A stretch of DNA of 64,000 bases from Incurvaria masculella (GCA_946894095.1 OX335651.1:15336501-15400500), one strand, 5' to 3'; shown: positions 11,109-21,283, numbered from the stretch's first letter. Notes: generated by a model from the letters alone, not told the origin. Numbers and translations are program-made.

Positions 11109-11379
11109 TAGGGTTCCGTACCCAAAGGGTGCCAACGGACCCTATTACTAAGCCCCCGCTGTCCGCCCGTCCATCCGTACGTCCGTCCGTCCGTCGGTCC
11201 GTCTGTCACAGGGCTGTATCTCATGAACCGTTATAGGTAGGCAGCTGAAATTTTCACAGAGTGTGTATTTATTTTGCCGCTATAAAAACAATATATATTT
11301 ATAAATTTAAGGTAGATTTAAATTTAAGGTACGGAACCCTTCGTGTGTGAGTCCGACTCTCACTTGGTCGGTTTTTTTT
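11109..11379 (-). repeat. Lepidopteran dispersed repeat, copy 2
   Basis: Reverse orientation. It begins at low coordinates with AGGGTTCCGTACCCAAAGGG, then a (CGTC)n tract at 11161-11205, and ends with the complement of the CGAGTCGG...CCGG opening plus a T-run. The 'gggagccccc' part seen in copy 1 is replaced by AT-rich sequence. Confidence 0.8.
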
Positions 11380-12169
11380 ATGTAAATTAATCGATAGTGC
11401 AAATTGTTTAGAATGAATTTGTTCAAGGAAATGTGTCATATTTGATAAGTTTAGGTCATCTTAATACAGCGCTTCGCTAAGTATTTGCAATTTGTAGGTA
11501 AACCTAATATCATCCACTCTAACATTATGATTGCGAAAGTAGCTACATCTGTCTGTTGCGTTTTCACACCTTAACCGCTGAACCAATATCGGTAATTTTC
11601 GGTAGTCTGGAGAAGGACATAGGCTACCTTTTGTGTCGAAAATTAAACTCGAAGGGAGTGAAAGTGAAGTAGGGGAGGAAAGCTCGTATGGGGCCACTTA
11701 TTTAATATCTAGGAAATAATTCAGTCCGACATTGACCCGAAAGGAGCCGGGTAACTCAGCTAGAAATTACTAAAGTACACATATGCTACATACAAAATGT
11801 ATGTACCTATTAATTTAAATTACTCTTACACTGGTTCCTATTAATTATTGGTTAACTTTTTCATATCATCGTTAAAACATGCTCTGATTTAGTCATTCCT
11901 ATGGGTATTGACCCCCTTCTCCATTGCACATTCTTTCATATTGTTAACCGTTGGCTTACTGTGAGCAGCTGTCTATTCCATTGTGCCGTAAACACCAATC
12001 ACGGCCTACCTCAATTCCTGCCGTAATTATTAAAGAACATAAAACGCTCCGCAGCAAGGGTGGCAACCCCTCGCGTTGTGATGCGTTGCCATGAATGCTG
12101 TTGCGTTCACGTTAGCACGTCACTACGAAATGAGAAATTGGAATTCTTAGTACGCTTATATGAAAGCAT
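11380..12169. other. Non-coding stretch
   Basis: AT-rich. No gene or repeat family recognised, apart from short similarity at 11733-11765 to 'gctgaggttcccgac' sequence that also occurs near 12731 and 37105. Confidence 0.4.
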
Positions 12170-12731
12170 TTATTCCGGGAGGTCACGACATTTTTGGTAA
12201 CGATAACATAAATGGCTGAATCTGGGTTCACAGGTTAGAGACCAACCCTCTGAAGCTAAATATGTCGGTCTGCCTGCGCCAAGTGGTTGCGTAAGCTAGA
12301 ATGGCTACACAAAATAGATGTTGGTATGTACCTCCTGATAAATATACTGATTGTCCGGACATATTGATATCTATTCATTTTACAACAATAACCAGCTGTT
12401 TTTTTTAATTACATACTTAAATATACCTTAAGTTATAAGTGTTACCTAAATCGCCTATAACTACGAAATGCAACTATTGATTTGTTCAGTTTTAGTATTG
12501 CTAAGCAAGTATGTACTCTTCCTTTTATCCTGCGTTGCATGCAGTCATTTACCTTATTATAATATTTTTTTGTAACGATAACTACTTTTTCAGGCGCCTT
12601 ATATAGGTAACGCAACCACTTGGCACAGGCAGACCGAAACGTTTAGCTTCAAAGGGTTGGTCTTTATCCTGTAAACCCAGTTTCAGCCATTTATTTTATC
12701 GTTAACATTTTTGTCGCGACCTCCTAGTCTA
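12170..12731. mobile_element. Long-TIR MITE, copy A
   Basis: About 120 bp at each end form inverted repeats. The left end reads 'gggaggtcacgacatttttg', continuing through 'accaaccctctgaagc' to 'ccaagtggttgcgt'. The right end is its complement, ending GTCGCGACCTCCTAGTC. The interior is AT-rich and non-coding. A second copy lies at 28868-29453 in opposite interior orientation. Comparing the flanks shows one terminus as TATTCCGGGA and the other as AGACTAGGA. No target duplication was identified. Confidence 0.75.
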
Positions 12732-12967
12732 ACTGCTGAGGTTCCCGACTCAGCTCGGGTCATATTCGTTTTGGAAAAGCACTCTACCGGAGCCCAGTAA
12801 AATTATTCCACGGTCCACGACACACCGCGTCGCATCGCCCGCCTGCATTTTACTTCGTTTAAGCTTAGCGTTCTTGCTTACTTTTCTGATTGTTTTCGCC
12901 TCGTAAAGGTCGTAGCGTTGTGTTGAGCTATGTAACAACATTTCTCGACAATGGGGTTATCAAATAC

Positions 12968-13020
12968 AAACATATGTTTTCTAATCCGACTGGTATAGTC
13001 GGATCAGAAAACATATGTTT
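12968..13020. other. 24-bp-arm hairpin with 5-nt loop
   Basis: Left arm 12968-12991 and right arm 12997-13020 are complementary at 23 of 24 positions, around the loop GGTAT. Each arm begins or ends with the palindrome AAACATATGTTT. The short loop and near-perfect pairing suggest a cruciform or a remnant of a palindromic element rather than a typical microRNA precursor. Confidence 0.85.
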
Positions 13021-13197
13021 CTAAGATGAGAAAGCGAGTTTAGACCAAAAAAAAACTACAATTATAATAGTCTGTCGACTACTTGTAAATATAAAATAGG
13101 GAAAGATTTCATTGGTAAATATAGAAGAACAATTAAATTTTAATATTTGTTTAGATCTCAAGAATCTTTACTTTTTGATAAAAAAAATATTTATTTT

Positions 13198-13221
13198 ACC
13201 GAGTGCTCATGAACACTCGGT
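13198..13221. other. Short hairpin (8-bp stem)
   Basis: ACCGAGTG and CACTCGGT pair around an 8-nt loop, CTCATGAA. Function unknown; it may be coincidental. Confidence 0.6.
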
Positions 13222-13422
13222 GCAGAAAAAAGTCTCACATAACTGTGCTTTTAGTGGAAGTTGAGTTGACCATCCAAGCGTAGTTGTACCTACGTACAGT
13301 CAAGAGCTAGTCCATCGCTGTATCACACGTATACATCGCCATTCGCTTTGTTGTTACATCCTGCGTTAGCCGCCATGTCGTGTGGGCGGAACCGGAAACA
13401 TTAGAGGGCTTTTTCAACCACT

Positions 13423-13635
13423 AAAAAACCGGCCAAGTGCGAGTCGGAATCGCAGACGAAGGCTTCCGTACTATCGTAGAAGATTTACACGTTTGCAGAA
13501 AACGTTTTTATCTGTGAAAATTTCAGGTTCCTACCTGTTACGATTCTTGAGATACAGCCCTGTGACAGACGGACGGACGGACGGACGGGCGGACGGATGG
13601 ACGGACGGACGGACAGCGGTGGTCTTTATCATAAC
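13423..13635 (+). repeat. Lepidopteran dispersed repeat, copy 3 (3'-truncated)
   Basis: Opens CCGGCCAAGTGCGAGTCGG, lacks the AT-rich middle of copy 1, and has a long (GACG)n tract at about 13566-13615. It stops after 'gcggtggtcttta' without the closing hairpin. Confidence 0.8.
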
Positions 13636-14279
13636 AGATACTTATTATATGGTGACATTATAACGACGAAATACTTCAAGGTATGGAAAGACAATCCTAT
13701 AGAATGAACGCATTTATTGAAGTTTTGCTGGTTCGGGTCCTGCCTTGCAGTATATTCGTAAAGTAGCTATTTTTACAGGGTTCTTTCTTTACTCAATGTG
13801 TCCTTGCTTCACGGTAGATTTATCAAATTCGTTGACAAAAATTAAATATTTGCTCAGTAACTACATGTTTACTTGAATATCATTATTTTTGATCTTCAGA
13901 AACATGTAGCGTCTTTTTTACGTTTACTCTCAGCATTGTTTGGACGACCAGACTAAATTTTGCCGCCTGACCTAACCTTACCCAACCTAATTCGTCAGCT
14001 CTTGGTGGATGTATTTAATTTGGTTTTTTTATTGTTAAAACTCATACGATCACTGAAAACCGTATCTAATTCGTAACTTCGAGAAAACGTATGGATATAG
14101 GTATTAAATACGGTTTTTAATTGCTTAAACTTATACGGACACTGAAAAGGCGTATCTGTTTCGTAACTTCGAGAGAGCGTAATATGTACGGATATTTCAG
14201 TTGTTTAGGTTCTTAGAAAAGCGTACCTAACTCATCTTTGCGGGACGCACTGAATACAGAAAGCCATATACGCGAAGCG
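13636..14279. other. Non-coding stretch
   Basis: Contains the tandem repeat at 14032-14209 and otherwise nothing recognised. Confidence 0.4.
14032..14209. repeat. Two diverged ~89-bp tandem units
   Basis: Units start at 14032 and 14121. Both run 'tt..taaac(t)..atacg..cactgaaaa' then 'cgtatct' then 'ttcgtaacttcgaga..a.cgta' then 'ggata'. The units differ by small indels and substitutions, so the duplication is not recent. Confidence 0.7.
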
Positions 14280-14450
14280 GGCAGGGTGCGACAAGGCGGC
14301 TTTGTCGCCAGGGAACACCGTTAGTGGCCACCTGCCCGCAGCCGCTGGCCCTCGAACGTCGACCCCCGGGCTAGCCCGCTCCGCTCTACCCACTGATCCG
14401 AGAGCGACGCTCGTGCTGCTGTCTACGCTTCTACACCTGCCTTGCACCCC
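14280..14450 (-). mobile_element. tRNA-derived SINE fragment
   Basis: On the minus strand the stretch contains GATCAGTGGGTAGAGCGG (box-A-like, complement around 14380-14397), followed about 30 nt later by a box-B-like region, GTCGACGTTCGAGGG (complement around 14350-14365). Tail sequence matching the other SINEs here is not obvious, so it is a different family or a fragment. Confidence 0.45.
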
Positions 14451-15299
14451 TTCCTTTGGGTCCGCGCCGTGAACTTATCGTGACGTGCTAGAATAACAGC
14501 CTGGTCGGTAACATCCTTTTGCCTAGTGTTCGAGCACACGTCAGAATAGGTGGCCCCGACTGTAGAGGTACCTGGTGTGCCACCCTTTATTTTTAAAAGG
14601 CAATCGATAATTCATGCTTTAGAATTTGGATGAAGGGTGGCGCCGACGGCCGGATATCTTAAAATTTTAAGTTCTTTGAGCTATATGCATTCACAAATGT
14701 GTTTAGAAAGCATTTCTAGAGAGTTAGAAGCTATTAATCTCCAGACCGTGTGTTGGTGCCGGCCTCGCGAAATTGTGCAAAACAGGTTAGTGAAGTTGAC
14801 ATTCCAGTATTAGTTCTGATAAGCGCCGGTGTCGCTACCATCGCGCGGCCGCGACACTCCGGGACTCTGAATGTGATAAATTAGGCAACCGCGGATAACT
14901 TGTTTTCATATTTTCTTGATATTTAACCTTTGAAATTTCCTAAAAACTTCTGTAATCGAATCATGTTTGTTTTCTTCACATGTTGATATATGATAGGTCT
15001 GTATAGGTGCACTGTATTACCAGAAAATGTATAGAATACTTTGTTACTTATAAAACGTAAAATATAATTATTTTAACGTGTTAATCTTATTCTAGGTAAT
15101 GATTTTTGTAAATGACTGTAATAGAATAGTTTTGTACTAGAATAAGATTATTTGAAATGTAAAAGAGAAAATAGGTAAATAAATGAATGAATATTGTGTT
15201 TTTTACTTCGGCGAGGCTTCGACTGGTGGAAGCTGGAAAATGTAGGAAAACCCTCCACTCCCGTGAAATGACAAAATAAAGAAAAGTCTGTCGGCCGGC
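14451..15299. other. Non-coding stretch before the LINE
   Basis: A pair of inverted 9-mers (GCCACCCTT near 14579, AAGGGTGGC near 14633) is present. GC content rises from about 15200 towards the LINE. The 5' boundary of the LINE could be anywhere in 15200-15380. Confidence 0.4.
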
Positions 15300-15475
15300 G
15301 GCCAGGATGGACAGAGGGGAGGACACGGGAGGGGAGGGCGGGCGATAGTTCCCGTCTCTGCCGTCGCGACGCCAACGCCCTATAAATACGGGCATTATTT
15401 GTGTTATAAAAGGCGGGCGTGGCGGCAGAAAATGAGGGCCGGCCCCCCGCCACCCCCGCCCCCCCTGCCTTCACG

Positions 15476-17437
15476 ATGCCGGTTTTGCCGCCAAACCCGA
15501 CGCGTGAAGACTTTGAGAGAGCCTTCGACGCAATGTCGAAAGAGGAAAAATTGGCAATGCTCCGCCATTCCTTCCCTTACGCCTTCGAGGAGGACGATGC
15601 CGCTGACGTTTCCGCTGCCACCCCCACGGGTCGGCGCGCACGAAGCCCGTCCTCGGAAGAAGAGAGCGCAAAGAGGATTTGCCCCGGTGGAGACTCACCA
15701 GTCGAGTCACCCCAAACCTCCACACCGCAACCCGAGAGCTCAACGAGCGTGGTTATGTCGCCACTCTCACCCGACGTGGAAGACAACCGCGCCGCGTTCT
15801 CCGTGACGCCGGAAATTGAACCCGTACCGCCGCCGCTCGCGCAACGCGACCCGCGACTACGACGAGGCGCCGTGCAGGCTGTACAAGCCGCCCCCGCCGC
15901 GCGTGTCGCACAGGCCCCGCATGCCGCATCAGCTGAGCCTTTTGGAACGACTTCACCATCCGCGCGTGCTGTACTTGCGGCACTTTCGGCTCCGGCCGAG
16001 TACGCCGTACCAGTCGCGCGGGCCATACTTGCCGCGCACGCCTCAGAAGCCGTGCCCGCCACGCCTGCCGCGCCTGTCGCACCCGCCGCGCCATTCGCAC
16101 CTACCGCCCCCGCCACTTCTACCTCCTACGCCGCCCGTGTTGCAGCCGGCTCCGCAAATGCGTCGAGCCAGGCTGCAATAAACACCTCACCAGCAGTTGG
16201 AGCCGCCAAAAAGCCGCGCTACCCGCCGCTAGTAGTAGAGAGACTACCGCAGTGGGAGCGACATTTCAAAGAACTGCGGGAGAAACTCGGACACGCGCCC
16301 AATGCCCGACCTTTCGGAAATGGAGTGCGTTTCTCTCCAGTCTCTGAAGAAGAGCACCGCACGGTACAGAAGTACCTGACCCACTTGGAGAAACACGAGA
16401 ACGTGGCATGGTTCTCGTACTCCCTGCCAGCGGACAGGAGCGTCAAGTTCGCAATCCGCGGACTCCCCGCTGACACCGACACAGCACTCATCTCCAACGA
16501 ACTTCGCGAGCTGGGCTACACCGCGGAGTACGTCAAGCCGATCCGAGCACGGGCAGGTCGCCCCGGGTGCATATTCTACATGGCGTGCACCAGGACGGAC
16601 GGACTCGTGCCCGGAATTTATGAGGTCACCGAACTCCTGAATATGCCGGGAGTAAGGATCGAGGCGTGGCGCGGGAAAAAGGGGCCCGCCCAATGCCACC
16701 GGTGCCAACAATTTCGACACTCATCGCACCACTGCCACCGCCCCCAATCGTGCGTGAGATGCGGTGGTCCCCATAGGGCAGGCGACTGCGAACGCCCGAA
16801 GGAGGACCCACCGACGTGCGCCAACTGCTCTGGGGACCACACGGCCAACAACGTGAGGTGCCCAGTATTCAAGCGCGAGCAGAGGAACAAGAAGGCCGGT
16901 ACGATACCACTCACGACAGCCAGGCCCAAGAAGACCACTTGTCAAGTACTGAACCCATCGGTGGAGACAGCAGCCGGGAGCGCTACCCTTATGGCTGAGG
17001 CAAACCAGCCTGGCCAGAGGGAGAGCAGTAACTCAGGCAGCCGCCGCCGAGGACGAAGAGGGAGGAGGGGAGCTCAGATCCCGCCTACCACCGCCCCCGC
17101 TGCCCTAGCCCTAGCGGTAACAGCCGCACCATCCACCACAGCAGCAGAGCCCAAACAGAACGCCAATAGTGTGCCAGCAGCAGCCAGAGCACCTACTCTA
17201 GGAGTCGTGACCCCGGGACTAGTGCCCGAGAACCGCCCTCAACACATACCAGCAGCATCCCAGACCATCCCAGCTATCTCCGCAGAGCGGATCGACACAA
17301 TTCTGATGGCGATCGACGTTCTGCGGGAGGTCCTGCTTGCGCTGCAGACAGGCACGGACCCGATTTCGGTCGTCTCCAGCGGCATCACAAGGTTCGCCCA
17401 GCTTCTTAGCGGTACGTCCACAGGCTCGCGCGAGTAG
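15476..17437 (+). CDS. LINE ORF1, gag-like nucleic-acid-binding protein with three zinc knuckles (653 aa)
   Basis: A gag-like protein that would bind the element's RNA and form ribonucleoprotein particles. The start is the first in-frame ATG (15476, context TTCACGATGCC); the frame is open upstream but has no earlier ATG. Residues 1-40 are moderately acidic. Residues ~40-240 are an Ala/Pro-rich low-complexity linker. About 249-400 is a folded region whose part FAIRGLPADTDTALISNELR (from ~325) fits the PRE_C2HC domain that precedes the knuckles in jockey-type ORF1 proteins. Three CCHC knuckles follow: C407-x2-C-x4-H-x4-C420, C426-x2-C-x3-H-x4-C438 and C448-x2-C-x3-H-x6-C461-type. A basic RRRGRRGRRG stretch and an Ala/Pro-rich segment lead to an amphipathic C-terminus. 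There is no frameshift or internal stop. The family is confident; activity in trans is inference. Confidence 0.85.
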   Translation: MPVLPPNPTREDFERAFDAMSKEEKLAMLRHSFPYAFEEDDAADVSAATPTGRRARSPSSEEESAKRICPGGDSPVESPQTSTPQPESSTSVVMSPLSPDVEDNRAAFSVTPEIEPVPPPLAQRDPRLRRGAVQAVQAAPAARVAQAPHAASAEPFGTTSPSARAVLAALSAPAEYAVPVARAILAAHASEAVPATPAAPVAPAAPFAPTAPATSTSYAARVAAGSANASSQAAINTSPAVGAAKKPRYPPLVVERLPQWERHFKELREKLGHAPNARPFGNGVRFSPVSEEEHRTVQKYLTHLEKHENVAWFSYSLPADRSVKFAIRGLPADTDTALISNELRELGYTAEYVKPIRARAGRPGCIFYMACTRTDGLVPGIYEVTELLNMPGVRIEAWRGKKGPAQCHRCQQFRHSSHHCHRPQSCVRCGGPHRAGDCERPKEDPPTCANCSGDHTANNVRCPVFKREQRNKKAGTIPLTTARPKKTTCQVLNPSVETAAGSATLMAEANQPGQRESSNSGSRRRGRRGRRGAQIPPTTAPAALALAVTAAPSTTAAEPKQNANSVPAAARAPTLGVVTPGLVPENRPQHIPAASQTIPAISAERIDTILMAIDVLREVLLALQTGTDPISVVSSGITRFAQLLSGTSTGSRE

Positions 17438-17974
17438 TAGCGCGCGCATTGCCCAGAGGACAACCAGATGAACCCAGGAGACCTCGACTAAGAAGTCGAA
17501 TACGCTAAAGCCCACAAAAACCCAACACAGAAGACCAAACACGGCCTAGATTAGGCCCGCACTGGACCTGCCCGTAGCTACGGGCAGCGATTGATGCCAC
17601 AGTAGGGGGCAAAGCCCCGGAACTGTCACCCCACTCCCGCCTAATACAAGGGGGGTGTGAGAAGACCACGTAGAAAATTGTCAGTTCCAGTCCAGCTCCA
17701 TCCGAAGAAACTCGCCGGAGAAGAAACGTACAAGACAAAAAGAAGATTTTCATTTCTACTGGCTGAACCGCTGCACCTACCTGCTATACAACCTTTCCGC
17801 CGCCGCAGGGTTCTAAATTTCTTTCCCTGCGGCCGTTGGATGCGGGTTCACCTCGGCGGCATAATCGGAAGAGAAGACATCCTGAACCGGCGCCAGACGC
17901 CGACGCCGCAACACCGTGCATATCGTAAGAGGCAGCTAAGGGATCCCTTCATTGCATACTTTCACGTACAACCC
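17438..17974 (+). other. 3' untranslated region of the ORF1-only LINE
   Basis: No reverse transcriptase or endonuclease motifs. A short ATG frame (MNPGDLD then stop) begins at 17468, where ORF2 would be expected. The palindrome-like 'gtagctacgggcag' near 17572 and the phrase 'gtaagaggc.gctaaggga' near 17927 resemble ends of other lepidopteran LINEs; the latter recurs at 37492. Confidence 0.6.
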
Positions 17975-18166
17975 TAGATCCCCTTCCTTACTTACTAGGT
18001 AGTAGGTTTAATTCCGCCCGGGTTTGCACTATATCGCATTGAATGAACGATGATCGAAGCAGCAATGCAATTTAAGGAAGGTCCTGGCACGACACTTTAT
18101 TCCTATGTGGTAATATCATGACAGTAGGTGTGGTATTTTCCATTCATGTCCATTTACATAAAAAAA
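17975..18166 (+). repeat. LINE 3' terminal block shared with SINE tails
   Basis: The order of short conserved phrases is: 'ccccttccttacttactagg', 'cgcccgggtt', 'atcgcattgaatgaacgatg', 'aaggaaggtcctggca', 'atcatgaca.taggtgtggt', 'catgtcca.ttacataaaa'. The same order is found in the SINEs at 2764, 10117, 44195 and 49222 and in diverged form at 92, 21040, 23577, 24600, 26500 and 33680. This copy lacks the 'tttccatccagttcaatgtagccgtgc' phrase, so it has a small internal deletion relative to the SINEs. Confidence 0.75.
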
Positions 18167-19621
18167 CGTCGTATATTTGTTAAATAATATAAAAAAACAT
18201 GTTTATAATTGAGTCGAATTATTTTTATGTTTTGTCCTCCCGTCTCATTTGCCAATAAATTTATTATAGTTTTGTTGCATTTTTAAAACTTTCCTTATAC
18301 ACGGATGTCATTCAGTGTTCGGAACTTTATCGCTCGATTCACAGAATAAACACATACCTTCGTAAAGATACCGTTCTCAACCGATGTCGGTCGATTACGA
18401 TAGCGTTATGATGCCACGTGTCGGACTTTCAGCACTTCACCACTGTTTGTGTAACTCGTCACTAATGTATGTATAAGGTGGTATTCTAATTTAGGTAGCA
18501 TGTGAAACCTGACAGCGTATACAGCTGCTCGATCCATAAACGGCTCTCTCCTTGCTCGCCATCTGAGAAGTAATTGAAAAGTTTGTGTCAACACTTTGGG
18601 TCTTCTCTTGAGTTCTCTCTTGTTGTTTAAAAAAAAAAACATTGAAGTAAACACAATGTAATTCACTGCTAGTATACAATGTGTATTGATATTTCACCGC
18701 AGAACATTTCTTGTCAGTATACAGTTTCATCCTGACCTCTCATTTCGTCAAGTTTATCTGAGGCGACCGAATGACACATCTTTACGCAAACTGCAAAAAA
18801 TAATGTAGGGTTGTCAGTGAGCGAGTGGTAGGAATTTCAACCATCCCTGATCCTTTCGAACCTCCCTTTCGAGATAATGACAGCCATTCTGATGTATTTC
18901 TTCACTGAAACTTACATCTTCTGCTTTGCGTTACGACGACTCATCGTAATAGATGAACTCGAATATGACATAGCACCATCTTTAATCAGAGAGCATGTAT
19001 GGAAAGATTTATGTATTTGTAAATGTATATGTAAAAGAAGTATGCCGCGATGGTAACATATGGCGCTCTGTCATCTCTGATTACCCCTCTTAAGAAGCGG
19101 CGCAATAGTGTGGATGTATGTATACATTTAATACATTTTAAATTGTTTTTAATATCGTAATGGCATTCGATCACGTCAATGCTATACAGGCGAAGGATCA
19201 CGTTTCCTTGAAGGTTACCCGCTATCTACGTCGCCGTTGGAGATTGAGTCAGGAACGGATCGTTAGATCTTGAACTGACAGTCTTGACAGGCAGATCTGT
19301 GCACTTCACATCCAGTGACTGTATCATTTGTACACTGTCCGTTCACATTCACAGCGGCTGCAGTTGATAGGCCGCTTCCACTCGTCTGATCTCGAAGCAC
19401 TTCGAGCGATTACTTTTTGCAAAGGTTTATCGCATTAACTACGGCCGAGCGAGCAGTTAATCCAACTTGTTGGTTTTAAGACCTACACATTATCTGGTGC
19501 GTCTAACTATCGACTAACTTGTCAAACAAACATAATTCTCAATGCAATTAATTTAATTAGTCTTTTAAAAAATAATATAACCTTAAGTCAGTATTATTGG
19601 CGAGTTAGATCTTGGCTGGTA
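18167..19621. other. Non-coding stretch
   Basis: AT-rich with no recognised gene or repeat. Confidence 0.4.
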
Positions 19622-19699
19622 CCCTCAAAGCGCAAGCGGCTTCGCAGAAACAAAAACCGACCTAGTTTTGGTTCTGCGCAGCCACGTGCGCTTGGAGGG
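19622..19699. ncRNA. 78-nt imperfect hairpin, possible small-RNA precursor
   Basis: Left arm 19622-19655 and right arm 19666-19699 are complementary at 29 of 34 positions. The five single mismatches are spread out, and the loop is 10 nt. Size, arm length and loop fit a pre-microRNA-like fold, and GC content is well above the flanks. It could equally be a remnant of a palindromic element. I recognise no microRNA seed. Confidence 0.35.
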
Positions 19700-21039
19700 G
19701 AATGGCTCAGTTGCACCCGACATTTTGGTCATTGTGAATTGGAGCTTGATTATACTATACGTGATTATTTTCTTTGACGAATCCCATCCAAACTGGAATC
19801 ACCATCTTTTGCCACAGTAAAATAACAAGCAATAATAATACTAGAAAACATTTTACATGTTCATTCAATGTATAGTGTATTATTTGGGAATACCAAAAAT
19901 CCTATTGGTCGCACGGGAAATTCTCATATTCGCCGCCGCGAATATCGAACGCTCCTCGGGTTATTACAAACGACATAGAAAAGGACGAAGCCGGCTCAGG
20001 GCGCCCGGCATTGTGATGCAAATGTGGCGGGATTGTCGCCGACCGCAGTGTCGTGGGAGTGATCGGGGCACGTGATGTATGGGCTTGTTGTGTTGATACC
20101 GAGACCCTGAGGGGACAGCACTCTACGCATGAGGACACAGATCATTTAAGTGAGAGCTGACTTACTTAAGTTATCTGTGCAAGAGACATTTTACGTCGCT
20201 CCGCCGCCGACGCAACGCTGCCGCCAGCTTCGGTCTGATGCGAATCAGGCCTGCGTTCACCTAGTTTGCTGTCAGTTTGAGTCTAGTTTGAAAATGACGA
20301 ATTGACAAGATATCGACATGTTTTGAACAGAAAACCATTTGGCTAAGGGCCATTTTCACCTAGTACTGATTAGCTTAATCGCCACATATTAAGGGTATTT
20401 CTTAGCAGCTTGCAATCAATGCCAGTACACAATAATCAGCACTTCTGTAATAAAGGCCTTTAATAGTCGATTAAAATAAATCAGCACTTGGTAAAAACCC
20501 AGGCTAAGTTACCTAATACTAGTAGCTTCTGTAAACTATCAAAATATTATTTATCTAAAGACGGAATTTATAAAAACTATTGCGCTTTGAAAGCCTAAAT
20601 TATGAGTAGGATAGGCAATAATGTTTGACGCTGCGACCAAAAAAAAATTAACAATATAAATACAATGAAAGACGGCTGCGTAAATCGAAAACCTAAAAAA
20701 TATTAGTATATTAAAAACATCTCCGACCTATTCTTGGGTGGCTGTGAGTAAAATATTGACGCGAATAATTCTACTCGAAATAATGGCTCCCATTCCCTAC
20801 GTGAATTGGTTATGCGGAGTGGAGGCATGCATAATGAAAATAAGAAGGAATGAAAGGGACCATTGCCGCAATTACTAGAATAGGCACTTTGGTCAACACG
20901 TGGAGAAAAGAAGGCAAGTGGTCGGAATGGCAAAAGAGGGCAGCCATTTTAAATTCGGGAATGCAACTTGAAGTAGCATGAACTGTTTAATATGAAACAT
21001 ATATGTTTTAATAAAATTATAATAGCAGATTTTAGCTCA
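19700..21039. other. Non-coding stretch
   Basis: A GC-richer segment spans 19930-20240. No coding sequence or repeat family recognised. Confidence 0.4.
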
Positions 21040-21283
21040 TTAAGCGGCTCATAGATCAGGGGCCCGGAAACTTGCTTTTCATTCCAATGATCATGGGTTC
21101 GATCCCCTTTATTTCTCTTTCTCAGTTGGAAAGGTGCTTTTATCACGAACTCGAGCTGTTCCATGCTTCGGAATTCGTGTAAATCGGTAGGCCGCATTTG
21201 ATAAAAAGATGGTCGAAGCGACAGAGAAAAATTGTCCATGTTTTCCACCCAGTTCAATGCAGTCGTGGTCATTTAGGGAACGG
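21040..21283 (+). mobile_element. tRNA-headed SINE, 3'-truncated
   Basis: A tRNA-like head contains a perfect box B, GGGTTCGATCCCC, at about 21107-21119. Next comes a body phrase, 'tttctcagttggaaaggtgc...cacgaactcgagctgttccatg', shared with the SINEs at 26500 and 44195. Then come 'gatggtcgaagcg', 'aaattgtccatgttttccac' and 'cagttcaatgcag' before similarity stops. The middle 'ccccttcc..gggtt' section is deleted. Confidence 0.65.

Larger units (their letters stand above)
12732..13422. other. Non-coding stretch with two hairpins
   Basis: AT-rich DNA holding the hairpins at 12968-13020 and 13198-13221. No gene recognised. Confidence 0.4.
15300..18166 (+). mobile_element. Non-LTR retrotransposon with ORF1 only (no ORF2)
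   Basis: A GC-rich leader with a TATA-like TATAAATACGGG at 15381 precedes an intact ORF1 (15476-17437). After it comes about 730 bp without reverse transcriptase. This ends in an LINE-type 3' region ('cgtaagaggcagctaaggga' at about 17924) and a terminal ~190 bp finishing CATAAAAAAA at 18166. In an autonomous jockey-type element a roughly 2.5-3 kb ORF2 would lie between ORF1 and the 3' UTR. Here ORF1 runs directly into 3' UTR-like sequence. The terminal block is shared with the SINEs in this window. The 5' end is approximate and no target duplication was found. Confidence 0.7.

Noticed and set aside
15471..16945. Long open frames on the minus strand and other + frames within the LINE ORF1
   Set aside because: These are shadows of a GC-rich, Ala/Pro-rich coding region. 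They lack domains, whereas the + frame has zinc knuckles.
21040..21125. Possible genuine tRNA gene (perfect box B GGGTTCGATCCCC)
   Set aside because: No acceptor stem or plausible anticodon arm can be closed, and it continues into the shared SINE body and tail.
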